NCBI GenBank assembly: GCA_002869065.1
Contig: PKTR01000002.1
Coordinates: forward strand, 124,001-188,000
Direction of reading: 5' to 3'
Origin: Hyphomicrobiales bacterium
GTDB lineage: Bacteria; Pseudomonadota; Alphaproteobacteria; Rhizobiales; Rhodobiaceae
DNA length: 64,000 bases
Below are positions 34,838 to 44,081 of this stretch, piece by piece (the stretch's first letter is position 1; each line of letters opens with the position of its first letter). The translations under genes and the position numbers were made by a program. The notes below the pieces were generated by a model. The model searched no databases, was not told where the DNA came from, and saw only the letters and a list, made by a program, of their open reading frames with translations.

Positions 34838-35644
34838 CTAGGCCGTGCCGCCCGTGGCGGCGCTGCCGGAAATCGTTGTGTCAACCGTGGCGATCGCGGC
34901 GCGTAATACGCGCGTCAGATAGCCGGCCATAGTGTCGATACCTGCCGCTTCGGCGATCAGGTCGTTGCGGATCTCGATCATGACGTTGAGAAGGCCGCGT
35001 TTCACGCCCTGCTCGATCAGCGTGTGGGTGACGCCGTCCTCCGGGCCATACGGATCGTTGCGGCCGACGACGAACTCATCGCCGGCAGCGTCCAGAACCG
35101 CATCGGCGAGACGGCTGTCGCTGTCGTGCAGGATGCCGATCTCGACGGCGCGGCGGGCGCCCTTGTAGACCGGTGTGAAAGAATGGATCGTGACGATGAC
35201 CGGCGGATGACCGGCCGCCTTACCGGCCTCGATGCGCGCGCCCAGCGCTGCACGGAACGGAAAGTAGAACCGTTCGGCGCGGTCCCGACGCTGCCCGTCC
35301 GTCAGGCCGGCATTGCCGGGAATGGTGAAGATCTCGCTCACGTCGGGCATCGCGCTCGGCGCTTCGGGCGGGCGGTTGCAGTCGTAGACGAGGCGCGACA
35401 CGCGCTGAAAGACGAGCGGCGAATCGAAGGCGGCAGAGAGCTTTTGCGCCACCGCCAGCGCGCCCGGATCCCAGGCGATATGGCTGACCCGCGCGGCTTC
35501 CTCGAGGCCGAGATTGTCGAATTCGGGAGGAATGAAACTGGAGGCGTGTTCGCACACGAAGAGGACGCCGCCACGACCGGACGGGTTGGCTACCCCCACC
35601 ACCTCATCGGTCGCGGGAATGTCCGAGGTGGCGTGGATTTCCAT
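34838..35644 (-). CDS. N-formylglutamate amidohydrolase family protein
   Basis: A 268-residue member of the FGase family, Zn-dependent hydrolases that remove formyl from N-formylglutamate in histidine breakdown. Metal-site elements CEHASSFIP near the start and TIHSFTP (~residue 150) are present, with IEIRNDLI near the end. No other hut genes are nearby, so it is not a standard HutG; many homologues sit next to TRAP transporters and are unassigned. It is the first gene of the TRAP operon and faces the RpiR regulator across a 178-base spacer, so it probably hydrolyses an N-acylated compound taken up by this TRAP system (inference). Confidence 0.82.
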   Translation of the reverse strand: MEIHATSDIPATDEVVGVANPSGRGGVLFVCEHASSFIPPEFDNLGLEEAARVSHIAWDPGALAVAQKLSAAFDSPLVFQRVSRLVYDCNRPPEAPSAMPDVSEIFTIPGNAGLTDGQRRDRAERFYFPFRAALGARIEAGKAAGHPPVIVTIHSFTPVYKGARRAVEIGILHDSDSRLADAVLDAAGDEFVVGRNDPYGPEDGVTHTLIEQGVKRGLLNVMIEIRNDLIAEAAGIDTMAGYLTRVLRAAIATVDTTISGSAATGGTA

Positions 35645-35671
35645 CGCCGAATGCGCTCCCCTGTGCCTTTA

Positions 35672-35707
35672 TTGAATATATCTTTTCAGACGCAGTTTTC
35701 CTGTCAA
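35672..35707 (-). promoter_or_regulatory. Possible promoter for the N-formylglutamate-amidohydrolase/TRAP operon
   Basis: On the minus strand a perfect -35 hexamer TTGACA (35702-35707) is followed by an AT-rich stretch ending in TATATT (35675-35680). The spacing to TATATT is 21 bases, longer than ideal, and hexamers at better distance are poorer. The AT-rich divergent spacer is the obvious place for RpiR binding. Confidence 0.35.
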
Positions 35708-35822
35708 GTTATTTTCCTTACACTGTGGACACCGGACGGGACGAAGGCGAACGAGAAAAATTAAGCCGTTTAAGGACCTTTGGACGAATCGTTACGCCGG
35801 GCCAAAACGCGGGGAACGGGCC

Positions 35823-36698
35823 ATGGAGACGGTACAGGGACTGACGGTTGCGGAGCGCATCCAGGCAAAGTTCGACGTTCTGACCCGCGCCGAGCGGCAG
35901 CTCGCGAACGCCATGATGCAGAACTATCCGATCTCCGGGTTGGGCAGCATAACGGCGGTGGCCGAGACCTCCGGCGTGTCGACGCCGACGGTCGCGCGGA
36001 TGGCCAAGAAACTCGGCTTCAACGGTTTTCCGGAACTGCAGGCGGCGCTACGATCCGAGCTTGAGGCGACGATTTCCAACCCGATCGCCAAGCATGACCG
36101 CTGGGCGGAGAACGCGCCCGACACGCATATCCTCAACCGCTTCGCCGATGCGGTCAGCGACAACATGCGGCGCACGCTGAAGCAGCTCAATCCGGAGGCG
36201 TTCAACGAGGTCACGGCGCTGCTCGCCGACAAGGACCGCGCCATCGGCATCGTCGGCGGGCGAATCACGCGAGCGATCGCCGACTATTTCTTCACCCACA
36301 TGCAGGTGATCCGTACCGGCGTCACGCTGATCGCGCCGAACGCCAACACCTGGCCGCACTATCTCTTGAACATGAAGCCGGGCGACGTGCTGGTCGCCTT
36401 CGACATCCGCCGCTACGAGAACGACGTGCTGCGGCTTGCCGAAATGGCGCGCGAGCGCGGCATCGTGCTGGTGCTGTTCACCGACCAGTGGGGCTCGCCG
36501 GCGGCGAAATACGCCGCGCACAGCTTCCATTGCCGCATCGAGGTGCCGTCGGCGTGGGATTCCTCGGTGGTCACGCTGTTCATCGTCGAGGCGCTGATCG
36601 CCGCCGTCCAGACCACGATGTGGGACGAGACCAAGGACCGTATGGCGACGCTCGAAGGCCTGTTCGACCAGATGAAGATGTTCCGCAAGTTCATCTAA
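35823..36698 (+). CDS. MurR/RpiR-family transcriptional regulator
   Basis: A 291-residue regulator with an N-terminal RpiR helix-turn-helix domain (~1-80; ISGLGSITAVAETSGVSTPT and VARMAKKLGFNGFPELQAAL) and a C-terminal SIS domain (~125-260) with IGIVGGRITRAIADYF and MKPGDVLVAFDIRRYEND. SIS domains in this family bind phosphorylated sugars, but a sub-branch near TRAP or amino-acid operons binds other ligands. It is divergent from the N-formylglutamate-amidohydrolase/TRAP operon, which it likely controls, and convergent with the SLC13 gene. Start ATG 35823. Confidence 0.88.
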   Translation: METVQGLTVAERIQAKFDVLTRAERQLANAMMQNYPISGLGSITAVAETSGVSTPTVARMAKKLGFNGFPELQAALRSELEATISNPIAKHDRWAENAPDTHILNRFADAVSDNMRRTLKQLNPEAFNEVTALLADKDRAIGIVGGRITRAIADYFFTHMQVIRTGVTLIAPNANTWPHYLLNMKPGDVLVAFDIRRYENDVLRLAEMARERGIVLVLFTDQWGSPAAKYAAHSFHCRIEVPSAWDSSVVTLFIVEALIAAVQTTMWDETKDRMATLEGLFDQMKMFRKFI

Positions 36699-36721
36699 AT
36701 TCCGGAACTACGGCAGCGTTT

Positions 36722-38200
36722 TCAGTGCATCGTCCGCAGCAGCGGCGCGAGCGCGAGCGCGGCAAGCGCCACCAACACCACCGACAGGATGTTCATCACG
36801 AAACCGGCGCGCATCATCGCCGCCACGGTTACGTGGCCGGTGCCGAAGACGAGCGCATTCGGTGGTGTCGCGACCGGCAGCATGAAGGCGCAGCTTGCCG
36901 CCATCGCGACAACCGCCGAGATGGTGATCAGGTCGATGCCTGTACCGGCGGCGATGGTGGCGACGATCGGCAGCAGGGCCGCGACGGTCGCGGTGTTGGA
37001 GGCAAGCTCGGTCAATAGCACGACGGTTGCCGTCAGCACCAGCAGGAAGCCGAGCATCGGCAGATCGCCAAGGCCGGCAAGCCCCGAGCCGATCCATTTC
37101 GCCAGCCCGCTCGCATCCATCGCGGCCGCCAGCGACAGGCCGCCGCCGAACAGGATCAGAACGTGCCAGGGGATCTCGGCGGCATCGTCCCAGCTCATAA
37201 GGAAGCGACGCTGCGGCGTGATTCCGGCGGGGATGAGGAACAGGATCGCGCCGCAGAAAATGGCGATGGCGGGATCGCTGAGGGCTTCCAGACCGGGAAC
37301 CTGGTTCAAAAGCGGACGGGTGATCCACAGCGAGGCGGCGGCAACGAAGACCAGCGCGACGCGGCGCTCCGCGGCGGTCATCGGCCCGGGCACCGCTAGC
37401 CGCTCGATCAGCCCACCGGTGCGCATGGCGGCTGCGAAATCGCCGGCGACGGGATAGATGACGCGGGTCAGGACGAGCCAGGCGATCGGCATGAAGACGA
37501 TGACGAGCGGAATGGCGACCGCCGACCAGGCCGCAAAGGACAGGTCGATACCGTGCTGTTCGAACAGATAGCCAGCGAGCAGCGCGTTCGGGGGCGTGCC
37601 GATCAGCGTGCCGACGCCACCGATCGAGGCGCCGTAAGCGAGGCCGAGCAGCAGCGAAAGCGCGAAGCGGCGGACATTCTCGCCCTTACCTTCGTTCTCT
37701 TCCATCACCGTGATGATCGACACCGCAACCGGCAGCATCAGGACGACGGCGGCGGTGTTGGAAATCCACATCGACAACAGCCCGCTCGCGACCATGAAAC
37801 CGAGCACGAGGCGGCGCGGCTCAAGGCCTATGGTGCGCACCACCGAATGCGCGAGCCGGCGATGCAGCCCCCAGCGCTTGACGCCGGAGGCAAGCAGGAA
37901 GCCGCCCATGAACAGAAACACGAGCGGATTGGCATAGGGTGCCGCCGCCTTGGCGATCGGCATGATGCCGGCAAGCGGCACGACGATCAGCGGCAGCAAC
38001 GCGGTGATGCCGATCGGGATCGGCTCGGTACTCCACCAGATCGCCATCATCGCGGCGAGCCCAAGCGTGCGCCAGCCCGCGACCGGCAGATCTCCGGGCG
38101 GCGGGGCGATCAGGGTGAGGAGAAAAACGGCAAACCCGGCGACCAGACCGATGGCGGCCGGGACCGACAAAAGGGCGGGCTGCGGTGCTTGTTCCGGCAT
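36722..38200 (-). CDS. SLC13/DASS-family anion permease
   Basis: A 492-residue inner-membrane carrier with two inverted repeats. Each has the family's SNT motif, SNTAAVVLMLPV and SNTATVAALLPI, that forms the sodium and carboxylate site, plus IWWSTEPIPIG near the N terminus and a C-terminal ATPPNALVFGTG loop. DASS members import di- and tricarboxylates, or sulfate in other branches, with Na+. The start ATG 38200 gives a short cytosolic tail; the longer frame to 38281 includes a non-native Cys/Arg stretch. It is convergent with rpiR and divergent from the agmatinase gene. Confidence 0.88.
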   Translation of the reverse strand: MPEQAPQPALLSVPAAIGLVAGFAVFLLTLIAPPPGDLPVAGWRTLGLAAMMAIWWSTEPIPIGITALLPLIVVPLAGIMPIAKAAAPYANPLVFLFMGGFLLASGVKRWGLHRRLAHSVVRTIGLEPRRLVLGFMVASGLLSMWISNTAAVVLMLPVAVSIITVMEENEGKGENVRRFALSLLLGLAYGASIGGVGTLIGTPPNALLAGYLFEQHGIDLSFAAWSAVAIPLVIVFMPIAWLVLTRVIYPVAGDFAAAMRTGGLIERLAVPGPMTAAERRVALVFVAAASLWITRPLLNQVPGLEALSDPAIAIFCGAILFLIPAGITPQRRFLMSWDDAAEIPWHVLILFGGGLSLAAAMDASGLAKWIGSGLAGLGDLPMLGFLLVLTATVVLLTELASNTATVAALLPIVATIAAGTGIDLITISAVVAMAASCAFMLPVATPPNALVFGTGHVTVAAMMRAGFVMNILSVVLVALAALALAPLLRTMH

Positions 38201-38408
38201 CGAATCGGCCCCCGTTGAATCTCCTCCGGTTGTATACCCGGCGACCCCGCACCGCCAAGTGCGGCGTGCTGGCGGCAGCAACCGAGCGGCCTCACGGTCG
38301 TGGCTTTTGCATTCGTGCCGAAACGCTTAGGCTCCGGATCAAGCCCCGGGCTCGGGCATTATGTGACTCGAGCATCCTGCCGTAGACCACCAGCAGCGGA
38401 GAAATCTC

Positions 38409-39368
38409 ATGGCATCGCACGGATATGAAGGCGGGCGTCTCAATCTCCCCTTTGTCGGCATCTGCACCTTCGGCAAGAATCCTTACGTCGAGGACTGGGA
38501 CGCGATCGACGCCGATGTCGCGGTGCTTGGCGCGCCGTTCGATTTCGGCACCCAGTGGCGGGCCGGCGCGCGGTTCGGGCCGCGCGGTATCCGCGAGGCC
38601 TCGACCCTGTTCTCGTTCGGCCATGCGGGCGCCTACGACCACGAGGACGACGTTGTCTACCTTCCGGCGGAAACCACCCGCATCGTCGATATCGGCGCCG
38701 CCGACATCATCCACACCGATACGATCAAGAGCCACGCCAACATCGAATACGGCGTGCGCAAGATCCTGGCGGCCGGTGCGCTGCCGGTGGTGCTCGGCGG
38801 CGATCACTCGGTCAACATTCCCTGCATCAACGCGTTCGACGATCAGGAACCGATCCATGTGGTGCAGATCGACGCTCATCTCGACTTCGTCGACGAGCGG
38901 CACGGGGTGCGCTACGGCCACGGCAATCCGATGCGGCGCGCAGCGGAGAAGGACTATGTGACCGGGCTGACCCAGCTCGGCATCCGCAACGTTTCGTCGA
39001 CCGCGCGCGATGGCTATGACGACGCCAGGCGGATGGGCTCCGACATCCTGTCGGTGCGGCAGTTCCGCAAGCTCGGCGTCGAGGACGTGCTGGCGCGCAT
39101 TCCGGCCGGCAAACGCTACTATCTCACCATCGACATCGACGGCTTCGACCCGTCGATCGCGCCGGGCACCGGCACGCCGAGCCATGGCGGCTTCCTCTAT
39201 TACGAGATGCTGGAGCTGATGGACGGGCTCGCTAAACAGGGAACCATCGTCGGCATCGATCTCGTTGAAGTCGCGCCGGACTACGACCAGACCGGCACCA
39301 CCACGATCCTCGCCGCACAACTTCTGATGAACATCCTTGGGCGCGTGCTGCATTATCGCAGCCGATAG
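38409..39368 (+). CDS. speB: Agmatinase/ureohydrolase family protein
   Basis: A 319-residue Mn-dependent ureohydrolase. The metal ligands are in GGDHS (130-134), DAHLD (155-159) and DIDGFDP (242-248), all conserved, so it should be active. The family splits guanidino compounds such as agmatine, guanidinobutyrate, guanidinopropionate or formiminoglutamate. SpeB is the closest general label, but the subgroup (NPMRRAAEKDYVTGLTQLG, SHGGFLYYE) is also used for guanidino acids. The neighbouring SLC13 carboxylate carrier and N-acyl hydrolase make a guanidino acid substrate plausible. It lies in its own unit, divergent from SLC13. Confidence 0.85.
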   Translation: MASHGYEGGRLNLPFVGICTFGKNPYVEDWDAIDADVAVLGAPFDFGTQWRAGARFGPRGIREASTLFSFGHAGAYDHEDDVVYLPAETTRIVDIGAADIIHTDTIKSHANIEYGVRKILAAGALPVVLGGDHSVNIPCINAFDDQEPIHVVQIDAHLDFVDERHGVRYGHGNPMRRAAEKDYVTGLTQLGIRNVSSTARDGYDDARRMGSDILSVRQFRKLGVEDVLARIPAGKRYYLTIDIDGFDPSIAPGTGTPSHGGFLYYEMLELMDGLAKQGTIVGIDLVEVAPDYDQTGTTTILAAQLLMNILGRVLHYRSR

Positions 39369-39511
39369 TACTATCCGAACCTTCCAAGCAGCGGTTCAAT
39401 TTCACTTTTGCCGGCAAACAATCAAGACGTGTATTAGGAGTTGGCGAAAAAAATCCCCTTCGAGATTGAAGTGCGCTAAGCTTACGTTGGGGAGCTTATG
39501 GGGGAGAAGTC

Positions 39512-41317
39512 GTGCAAAACGGGGACATACGCGATGCGTTGCAGCGGGTCCTCGCCGCCGACGGGTTGGTCAATTCGCCCAATCTGAGTGCCTTCCTGAG
39601 CTATGTCGTCGAGGAAAAGCTCGCCGGGCGGGCGGATCGGCTGAAGGCTTATTCCATCGCCACCGAGGCGCTTGGCCGCTCGTCGGATTTCGACCCGAAC
39701 GACAACCCTCTGGTGCGCGTTCACGCCCGCCGCCTGCGCGATGCACTGGCGCGATATTATACCGGTCCGGGACGCGACGATCCGCTTCGAATTGAGTTGC
39801 CGGTCGGCACCTATGCGCCGAATTTCATCGCCGACGGCACCGGAGAGCCCAGCGCGGAAGGCCTAGCGCCCGAAACCGGCGCCGAGGCGCCCGCGCATGT
39901 CCCCCATCCTTCGGAAACCGGGAGTGAGCCGGCGGCAGCTGAGACGGTAAAGCCCGCCCGCCGCGGCGGCATCGCCTGGGTACCGATCGCCATCATTCTC
40001 GGCGTCTCCGCCCTCATCGGCCTCGGCGCGTTCTTTGCCTGGCAATATTGGAGCACGCACACCGAACGGGCCCACCGGTCCCGGCTCGCCACGATCGAAG
40101 CCGACTACCCGGCGGGGAAAGGGCTCGATGCGACGCGCATCCTGCCGCAGGTCTTTGTAGAGGTGCAGGAGGATGACGACCTGCCGAAATGGTTCATCCG
40201 GGATCTCTATCGCAACCGCATCGAAACCTTCATCCAGCGGTTCGACAACACGGTCGTCGTGCGTCGTGACACCGGCGAAGAACGCTCCGGTCCCGACCAG
40301 CCGAGCTACCGGCTGAGCATCACCTTCACCCGCGACGGCGACAACGTGCTCGGGCTGATGCAGGTCCTGCATATCGATGACGGACGGCTGATCGCTTCGG
40401 AGCAGTTCCCGCTGCGATCCGACATGATGCGGATCTACCTGCCCGGCAGCCTGCATCGCACGCCGCAAGACCTCGCTCAGGTCCGGCAACTCGTGCAGGT
40501 TTACGGCGCGATCTTCAACGACATCATCAATCTGGAGCGGGTCAGCGAGCCGCTCGCCTGCCTGCACAAGGGCTACGGCTACTATCTCGACTCCAACGCG
40601 CGGAACCACTCCGCCGCGCGTGCCTGCCTGGAAAAGACGATCGTCGACAATCCGCGACTGGCGCCGGCCTTCTCGCTGCTTGGCGCGATGTATCTGACCG
40701 AGTATCGCCGCGAGATCAACCGGCTCCCCGGTGATCCGCTGGAGCGGGCGGAGGCGGCGATGCGGCGCGCCATTCAACTCGCGCCGACCTCGTCGATCGC
40801 CTATCAGAACCTGCAAAGCCTGATGCTGGTCAAGGGCGACATCAATGCCGCCGTTGAAGCCGGTGCCCGCGCCGTTGCGCTCAATCCGGAAGACATGGAA
40901 GCGATCGGCAATTACGGCACGGTGCTTGCCCGGGTCGGCCGGCATCTCGAAGCCGCGTCGCTGCTGTTGCGGGCCGAGGCAAACAGCCGCGCGGTTCCGC
41001 AATGGATGCATTTCTACGCCTTCGTCGCGCTCAACAATCTCGGTCGCGCGGAAGACGCCGACCGGCAGACGACGACGCTGGTCGGTACCCGCAGCTCGCT
41101 CTACCTGGCGGCAGTCGCGATTGCCGCCCACCGACGCGGCGACGAAACGGCCGCGCATGCCGCACTTGAGGGCATTCAGGAGATGGAACCGGACTTCGGG
41201 GAGAACCCGTACGGGCTGTTCCGGCGTCGGGGTTTTGCGGACTCCGTTACACAGATACTTCTGGGCGAACTTTCGGCCGCCGGACTCGAATTACCGGGCA
41301 AGCATCTAACTTATTGA
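39512..41317 (+). CDS. Membrane-anchored TPR protein with N-terminal signalling-type domain
   Basis: A 601-residue protein. The first ~105 residues (FLSYVVEEKLAGRADRLKAY, DFDPNDNPLVRVHARRLRDA) form a domain that in rhizobial proteins often precedes adenylate cyclase or TPR parts; its function is not established. Then comes an Ala/Glu/Pro linker (~110-148), one transmembrane helix (~153-175) and a large region with TPR-like helical repeats (~350-590) such as NPRLAPAFSLLGAMYLTEYR and NPEDMEAIGNYGTVLARVGRHLEA. No cyclase or kinase domain is present. The start is GTG 39512 after GGGGGAGAAG. Topology places TPRs in the periplasm if the N-terminal domain is cytosolic. Confidence 0.75.
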   Translation: MQNGDIRDALQRVLAADGLVNSPNLSAFLSYVVEEKLAGRADRLKAYSIATEALGRSSDFDPNDNPLVRVHARRLRDALARYYTGPGRDDPLRIELPVGTYAPNFIADGTGEPSAEGLAPETGAEAPAHVPHPSETGSEPAAAETVKPARRGGIAWVPIAIILGVSALIGLGAFFAWQYWSTHTERAHRSRLATIEADYPAGKGLDATRILPQVFVEVQEDDDLPKWFIRDLYRNRIETFIQRFDNTVVVRRDTGEERSGPDQPSYRLSITFTRDGDNVLGLMQVLHIDDGRLIASEQFPLRSDMMRIYLPGSLHRTPQDLAQVRQLVQVYGAIFNDIINLERVSEPLACLHKGYGYYLDSNARNHSAARACLEKTIVDNPRLAPAFSLLGAMYLTEYRREINRLPGDPLERAEAAMRRAIQLAPTSSIAYQNLQSLMLVKGDINAAVEAGARAVALNPEDMEAIGNYGTVLARVGRHLEAASLLLRAEANSRAVPQWMHFYAFVALNNLGRAEDADRQTTTLVGTRSSLYLAAVAIAAHRRGDETAAHAALEGIQEMEPDFGENPYGLFRRRGFADSVTQILLGELSAAGLELPGKHLTY

Positions 41318-41523
41318 TTCATAACGCAACGAATTGCCGTTTAACTGTTACATTCCGCCAAGTAAACCGTATCGATCTGGAAGTTTTCGGCCAAAAACAC
41401 CACATATGAGGTCAGACGACGCCGGCAAATGGAGACCGGCCATGTCGCGGAATTTCCCAATTCGTAAGACTACAGCCCGCTGCCGGCGGCAGGGGCATGG
41501 TCGTGCTTTGTCGAGGCCCCTCT

Positions 41524-41931
41524 ATGAACATGCAATTTAAGGACATTCTGGTTCTGGAAGACAGAACCTACCTGATCGGTGAACTTGCCAGACACTTCGA
41601 TGTCAGCCTGCGCACCATTCGTTTCTATGAAGAAAAGGGTTTGCTGTCGCCCGCTCGCAAGGGCACACACAAACGCCTCTTCTCGACTGAAGACGTGCGG
41701 CGGCTCGACTTCATCATCAACTGTCGCAATATCGGTCTGACGGTCGAGGCGATCGCCGAACTTCTGCAGGCGCGCGATACGATGCCGAACGATCAGTTCC
41801 AGGCGGAGCTCGCACGTCAGCTCAGGCAGCGCCTGACCGATCTCGATCTCGAGATCAACACGCTCGAAGAGCAGCGCAAGGAGATCGAAGACCGGATCAC
41901 CGACAGCGACCAGAGAGCCAAGAAATTCTGA
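41524..41931 (+). CDS. MerR-family transcriptional regulator
   Basis: A 135-residue regulator: winged helix (~17-85) with YLIGELARHFDVSLRTIRFY and HKRLFSTEDVRRLDFIINCR, followed by a long dimerisation coiled coil (~95-130, DLDLEINTLEEQRKEIEDRI). There is no cysteine cluster, so metal sensing as in MerR or CueR is unlikely, and there is no C-terminal ligand domain. The architecture fits the small MerR proteins found near acyl-CoA dehydrogenase genes in proteobacteria, but none is adjacent. Start ATG 41524 follows GAGG. It is convergent with the RTX protease gene across a shared terminator. Confidence 0.85.
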   Translation: MNMQFKDILVLEDRTYLIGELARHFDVSLRTIRFYEEKGLLSPARKGTHKRLFSTEDVRRLDFIINCRNIGLTVEAIAELLQARDTMPNDQFQAELARQLRQRLTDLDLEINTLEEQRKEIEDRITDSDQRAKKF

Positions 41932-41952
41932 CCGACCCCGAGGGTGTCTCAT

Positions 41953-41994
41953 AAGGGCGGTTGCGCGACAGTTCCCCTCGCGCGGCCGCCCTTT
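41953..41994. terminator. Bidirectional terminator between merR and the RTX protease gene
   Basis: AAGGGCGGTTGCGCG (41953-41967) pairs with CGCGCGGCCGCCCTT (41979-41993) including two G-T pairs, giving a 15-base stem, followed by TTTT on the plus strand and preceded by an AT-rich CTCATAA on the other side. It serves the converging transcripts of merR and the protease. Confidence 0.8.
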
Positions 41995-42010
41995 TCAATC
42001 GGGATACGGA

Positions 42011-43732
42011 TCAGAGCAGATCGGCGATGTTGAAGACGGTACCGCCGAAGTCGATCTTCTCGACCCCATACAGGATGTCCGCCGCGTTGCCGTCCCCGGT
42101 ATCGACGACCCGCACACCGCCGTCTGAACGCTCGGAGAGCTGATAGCGGCTGCGCGCACCGTCATAGTTGGCCTGGTCCGTTCCAGTGCCCCCGTAGATC
42201 AGGTCATTGCCGCCGCCGCCCTCGAGCGTATCGTTGCCGGCGTCGCCACGCAGCGTGTCACCGCCAAAGCCACCAAAGAGCTGGTCGTCTCCGCTGGCAC
42301 CATCAAGCAGATCGTTGCCCAGCGCTCCGGTGAGGACATCGTCATCCGCACCGCCGAATAGCCTGTCGTTTCCCTTCATGCCCTGAAGGACGTCGTCGCC
42401 GGCCATCCCTTCCAGCTTGTTGCCCTTCGTGCTGCCGGTCAGGCTGTCGTCGCCGGACGCACCGCGCGCATTTTCAAAGCCGGAAATCCTGTCGATGCCT
42501 TGCCCGGTCTGCTGAGCAGCGGTCTTGCCGAGATCGAGCGTGAACGAATAATACGAGCCCTCATCGACGAAGAGGTAGGTGTCGGACCCGCGCCCGCCAG
42601 CCAGCGTATCATTGTCATAACCACCGGCGATCTTGTCGTTGCCGGGGCCGCCGGAGAGGAAATTGCCGTCCCAGTAGGTGCCCTTGAGGGTATCGCCGAA
42701 CTTACTGCCGATGAACTTCTCGATATCGCTCAGCGTTTCGACCTTCTGGCCGGCGATCACGACCTTGCGGTCGCTGTAGGAAGAAGAGGCGGGTCGAAGG
42801 AAGATCGCCTTGCCTTCATTGCTGTAGTCGGCGGTGTCGGTGCCCGCGCCACCGTCGATACGATCGCGGCCGCCATCCCCTTTCAGCGTGTCGTTGCCGT
42901 CGCCGCCGATCAGCAGATCGTTGCCGGCACCGCCCTTGAGCGTGTCCCGGCCCTGAACGCCGCTCAGCGTATCATTGCCACCCTTGCCGCTCAGCCTGTC
43001 TGCTTCCGTCGTGCCGCGAATGCCGTTGTTCGCGGTGGAGCCACTCGCCGTCAGTAACTTGCTCGCCTTGTTCCAGGACCAGGAAATCCCCTGGGCGTCG
43101 AGGGGTCCGCCATACAGGGCGCGGGCGGCATTGTCGTCGAACGAGCCGAGCCGGTCGAGACGGCCGGTGTAGCTCATCACCGAGTGTTGGGCGTTGTCGA
43201 GACTGGTTGGCAGCGTGGGATCACCGTCGAAAGGGTGTTTCAGGCCGAGGGCATGACCGATCTCGTGAATGAGGATGTGCAGGTCATCGCCGACTTCGCC
43301 GGAAACATAGTCGCTTCGATCGATGAAAACGCCGCCCTGCGACATCGCATCGAAATAGTTCCCGCCACCCGGCGTCGTGGTGCTCGACCAGGTGCCGGAT
43401 GGATAATAGGCGAAACCGGCGGCCGAGGCCTTTCCGGGAATCTGGTTGAAGTTCAGGAACATGAAGGGGATTTCCCCCTTGCCGGGAGCCACTTCGATGA
43501 ACTTGATGCCGGAAACCTCTTCCCACATCGCCATCGCCTGGCGAACAGCCTGCTTCTCGGCGGCGGTGAACGCCCGAAAACTGCCGGCGGCATCGGGATA
43601 ACGGTTGGCGGCAGATGCGGGAATCTTGTTCGGGAACGAATAGGTGATGAAGGCGGCCTTGCCGACTCCCGTCTGGTAGCCCCAGGCCGAATAGTCGGAC
43701 AGAAGCGCGGTGAAATTTCTCACAACCGTCAT
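42011..43732 (-). CDS. Serralysin-type (M10) RTX metalloprotease
   Basis: A 573-residue secreted protease. The zinc site is HEIGHALGLKH (156-166: His156, Glu157, His160, His166) with the Met-turn SVMSYTG (Met186). From ~residue 225 to the end there are many calcium-binding RTX nonapeptides, such as GGAGNDLLIGGDGNDTLKGD, in three blocks separated by non-RTX segments. No Sec signal is present, and the C-terminal end (VFNIADLL) fits type I secretion. No ABC/MFP/TolC genes or inhibitor gene are in the window, so the exporter is encoded elsewhere. It is divergent from imuA. Confidence 0.9.
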   Translation of the reverse strand: MTVVRNFTALLSDYSAWGYQTGVGKAAFITYSFPNKIPASAANRYPDAAGSFRAFTAAEKQAVRQAMAMWEEVSGIKFIEVAPGKGEIPFMFLNFNQIPGKASAAGFAYYPSGTWSSTTTPGGGNYFDAMSQGGVFIDRSDYVSGEVGDDLHILIHEIGHALGLKHPFDGDPTLPTSLDNAQHSVMSYTGRLDRLGSFDDNAARALYGGPLDAQGISWSWNKASKLLTASGSTANNGIRGTTEADRLSGKGGNDTLSGVQGRDTLKGGAGNDLLIGGDGNDTLKGDGGRDRIDGGAGTDTADYSNEGKAIFLRPASSSYSDRKVVIAGQKVETLSDIEKFIGSKFGDTLKGTYWDGNFLSGGPGNDKIAGGYDNDTLAGGRGSDTYLFVDEGSYYSFTLDLGKTAAQQTGQGIDRISGFENARGASGDDSLTGSTKGNKLEGMAGDDVLQGMKGNDRLFGGADDDVLTGALGNDLLDGASGDDQLFGGFGGDTLRGDAGNDTLEGGGGNDLIYGGTGTDQANYDGARSRYQLSERSDGGVRVVDTGDGNAADILYGVEKIDFGGTVFNIADLL

Positions 43733-44054
43733 CGGAACATGCCCTTCCCGCTGGCGTCGTCTCGCTCAAGGAAACATCGAAATATGGCCATGGCAGGCCC
43801 CGGCGGTCAGGCCAGGGCACAGCACATCCATCCCCGTTTCAACGCTGACGATAGAAAAGACCGGAAACAGCCGCAAGTGAGCGCAGCCTGGGGGCACCTC
43901 CACGGCAGCGACAAATTTTTGTCCACGGCGTCCCGGCAGCGATCTCCTTGCGCCGCAAGAGAGATTTCCCGGAACGCCGGCAGAGGCCCCGGCCGGAGCC
44001 AAACCGGGAGTCCCGTCAAGGGATTGACTTCCGTTCCCGCCTCGCTTTTGATGA

Positions 44055-44069
44055 GAACAAATAAGGAAC
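44055..44069 (+). promoter_or_regulatory. LexA (SOS) box upstream of imuA
   Basis: GAAC-AAATAAG-GAAC is an exact match to the alphaproteobacterial LexA operator GAAC-N7-GAAC. It ends 12 bases before the imuA ATG, where it would block transcription of imuA-imuB-dnaE2 until DNA damage. The rest of the 349-base spacer 43733-44081 shows no gene. Confidence 0.85.
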
Positions 44070-44081
44070 ATACAGGAAGCC

